Assembly: GCA_964549995.1 (NCBI GenBank)
Contig: CAZJXF010000079.1
Coordinates: 1-16,390, forward strand
DNA length: 16,390 bases
DNA from: Desulfatirhabdium sp964549995
Lineage (GTDB): Bacteria; Desulfobacterota; Desulfobacteria; Desulfobacterales; Desulfatirhabdiaceae
Direction of reading: 5' to 3'
Within the stretch, counting starts at the first letter, position 1. Every line of letters starts with the position of its first letter. The position numbers were made by a program, and so were the translations under genes. The notes under the pieces were generated by a model, which did not search any database, was not told the DNA's origin, and was given only the letters and a program-made list of their open reading frames with translations. Shown here in pieces: positions 14,855-16,390 of the stretch.

Positions 14855-16279
14855 TCAAACCGGTGCATCCCCAGAAGGGTCCTCCGAGGGCTGAACCATT
14901 CCCAGTCGAACCTTCGCCTCTGCGATGGCCCGCCGAACATTGGCTTCCGCCGTTCCTCCCTCCGACATTCGTCGATCGATCATGTTTTCCGGTTGCAACA
15001 CCGGATAGACGTCTTCCCCTATAAGCGGCGAAAACGCTTTCAGCTCGTCCAGGCTCAGTTCGTCCAGCTCTTTGTTTCGACTCAGGGCATAGGCTACGGC
15101 CTTTCCGGCGCAGGCATGGGCTTCCCGAAACGGCATGCCCCTTGCCGTCAGATAGTCGGCAAAGTCGGTCGCATTGAGATAGCCCTTTGTGGCAGCCTCC
15201 CGCATGCGTTCCTTCCGAAATCGAACGGCAGGCAGCATGCGGACCGTAATGTTCAGGCAAGCTTTGAGGGTATCCACAGCATCGAACAACTGGGGTTTGT
15301 CTTCCTGCATGTCCCGGTTATAAGCCAGAGGAAGGGATTTCATCAAGGTAAAAACCGCAATCATGGCGCCGAAGACCCGTCCGGTTTTCCCACGGATGAG
15401 CTCGGCAACATCGGGATTCTTCTTCTGCGGCATGATGCTGCTGCCGGTTGCGAAGGCATCGGCGATCTCGACAAACCCGAATTCCATGCTCGACCACAGG
15501 ACGAGTTCCTCCGACAGACGGCTCAGGTGCACCATGCAGATGGCCGCATTCGATAGACATTCCAGGACAAAATCCCGATCCGACACCGCATCGATGCTGT
15601 TGGCAGACACTTCCTGAAAACCCAATTGTTCGGCTACATAGCGCCGATCGATCGGATAGGTCGTCCCGGCCAGGGCGGCGCTTCCGAGCGGCAACACATT
15701 GATGCGTTTCAGGCTATCGATGAAACGGGCTTCATCCCTTCGGAACATCTCGGTGTAGGCCATCAGGTGATGACTGAGCAGCACGGGCTGCGCCCGCTGC
15801 AGGTGGGTATAACCCGGCATGATGATGTCGATGTGGGTTTCGGCCAACCGAACCAGAACCTGCTGCAACGCTACCAGAAGGTCGATGATGGTCTTCGTCT
15901 GCTCCCGAACGTACAATCGGGTATCGAGGGCCACCTGATCGTTTCTGCTCCGTGCCGTATGAAGCTTCTGGGCGGTTTTCCCCACCTCATGAAACAGCCG
16001 GGTTTCGATATGCATGTGGATATCTTCCAACGCCGGATCGAAATCGAAATGCCCCCGCTGAATCTCCCGTTGGATCGCGCTGAGGCCCTGAATCAGGGTT
16101 GAAGCCTCTTCCTCGGAGATGATCCCCTGTCTGGCCAGCATTCGGCAGTGGGCGATACTTCCCTCGATGTCCTGGACATAGAGCCGCTTGTCGACATCGA
16201 TCGAAGCGGTAAACAACTCGACACTGCGATCGGTCTTTTCACTGAACCTGCCGTCCCAGGGTTTTTCAGCCAATTTCAT
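14855..16279 (-). CDS. argH: Argininosuccinate lyase
   Basis: Splits argininosuccinate into arginine and fumarate, the last step of arginine synthesis; a homotetramer of the fumarase/aspartase superfamily. The signature GSSIMPQKKNPD (279-290) with the catalytic serine, HTARSRNDQ (107-115), and YTHLQRAQP with H159 are all intact. At 474 residues it has about 10-15 more than usual, in a polar C-terminal tail (after about 460). The ATG follows aaaggagcgg, a good though close ribosome site. It is the first gene of the visible cluster. Only a repeat lies upstream before the window ends, so whether argG precedes it cannot be seen. The short spacing to the lipoprotein gene suggests one transcript towards lysA. 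Confidence 0.97.
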   Translation of the reverse strand: MKLAEKPWDGRFSEKTDRSVELFTASIDVDKRLYVQDIEGSIAHCRMLARQGIISEEEASTLIQGLSAIQREIQRGHFDFDPALEDIHMHIETRLFHEVGKTAQKLHTARSRNDQVALDTRLYVREQTKTIIDLLVALQQVLVRLAETHIDIIMPGYTHLQRAQPVLLSHHLMAYTEMFRRDEARFIDSLKRINVLPLGSAALAGTTYPIDRRYVAEQLGFQEVSANSIDAVSDRDFVLECLSNAAICMVHLSRLSEELVLWSSMEFGFVEIADAFATGSSIMPQKKNPDVAELIRGKTGRVFGAMIAVFTLMKSLPLAYNRDMQEDKPQLFDAVDTLKACLNITVRMLPAVRFRKERMREAATKGYLNATDFADYLTARGMPFREAHACAGKAVAYALSRNKELDELSLDELKAFSPLIGEDVYPVLQPENMIDRRMSEGGTAEANVRRAIAEAKVRLGMVQPSEDPSGDAPV

Positions 16280-16305
16280 CCGCTCCTTTCCACTCGCTCA
16301 AACTT

Positions 16306-16390
16306 GATGGACTCGCAAAAAGTCAGATACTCCTATTTAACCCGCAGGAGAGCGGGTGCATTTTGCTTGCGCAGCGGAAAAACTCAGCAG
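16306..16390 (+). repeat. Intergenic repeat, copy 3, at the right window end
   Basis: Begins gatggactcgcaaaaagtc and contains the stem acccgc-aggaga-gcgggt (16340-16345 and 16352-16357). It matches the reverse complement of 4-88 over its full 85 bases with about five differences. It starts 26 bases upstream of the argH start codon, so the argH promoter must lie within it, beyond it, or be that of an upstream gene. It runs off the window. Confidence 0.85.

Noticed and set aside
1..16390. The whole window as one large transposon with 85-bp inverted ends
   Set aside because: There is no transposase or recombinase, the content is housekeeping, and a third repeat copy is internal. Assembly breaks at repeats explain it better.

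Overview
The window encodes thirteen recognisable genes. Twelve are on the minus strand and are GC-rich with compact, often overlapping operon spacing. One, at 7823-8449, is on the plus strand and clearly AT-rich. The gene set suggests a Gram-negative, sulfate-reducer-like member of the Desulfobacterota (former Deltaproteobacteria). The grounds are lysine synthesis by the one-step DapL aminotransferase route, an argH / small lipoprotein / lysA / dapF / dapL / folK gene order, a lipoprotein and LolD/MacB-type export parts, and 'gatggactcgcaaaaagtc' intergenic repeats of a kind I associate with that group. The taxonomic call is inference from gene content, not from a marker gene.

Layout from the right, following transcription. 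argH (arginine), an FN3-type lipoprotein, lysA, dapF, dapL, folK and a small membrane-anchored YHS/TRASH-type protein run leftwards from 16279 to 9999. DapL makes LL-diaminopimelate, DapF epimerises it to meso-DAP, and LysA decarboxylates that to lysine. No dapA or dapB is present here. A transaldolase-family gene and pgsA (9834-8571) follow, overlapping by 14 bp. An AT-rich stretch comes next (about 7340-8450). It carries one secreted protein of unknown function on the opposite strand and, before it, a protein-like frame interrupted by an amber codon. cinA, a LolD/MacB-type ATPase and a 1613-residue FtsX-type permease (7042-202) form a tight operon at the left.

Two things stand out. First, the permease carries a large N-terminal extracytoplasmic part: signal peptide, PA-like region, an M28 peptidase-like fold that has lost almost all its zinc-site residues, and a CarboxypepD_reg-like domain. 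It also has a Cys/His-rich C-terminal domain. Second, a family of short intergenic repeats sits at four gene-cluster borders. Two 85-bp copies in inverted orientation lie at the very ends of the window, so the window is probably a whole contig that broke at repeats. No tRNA, rRNA, CRISPR array, transposase or phage gene was seen.
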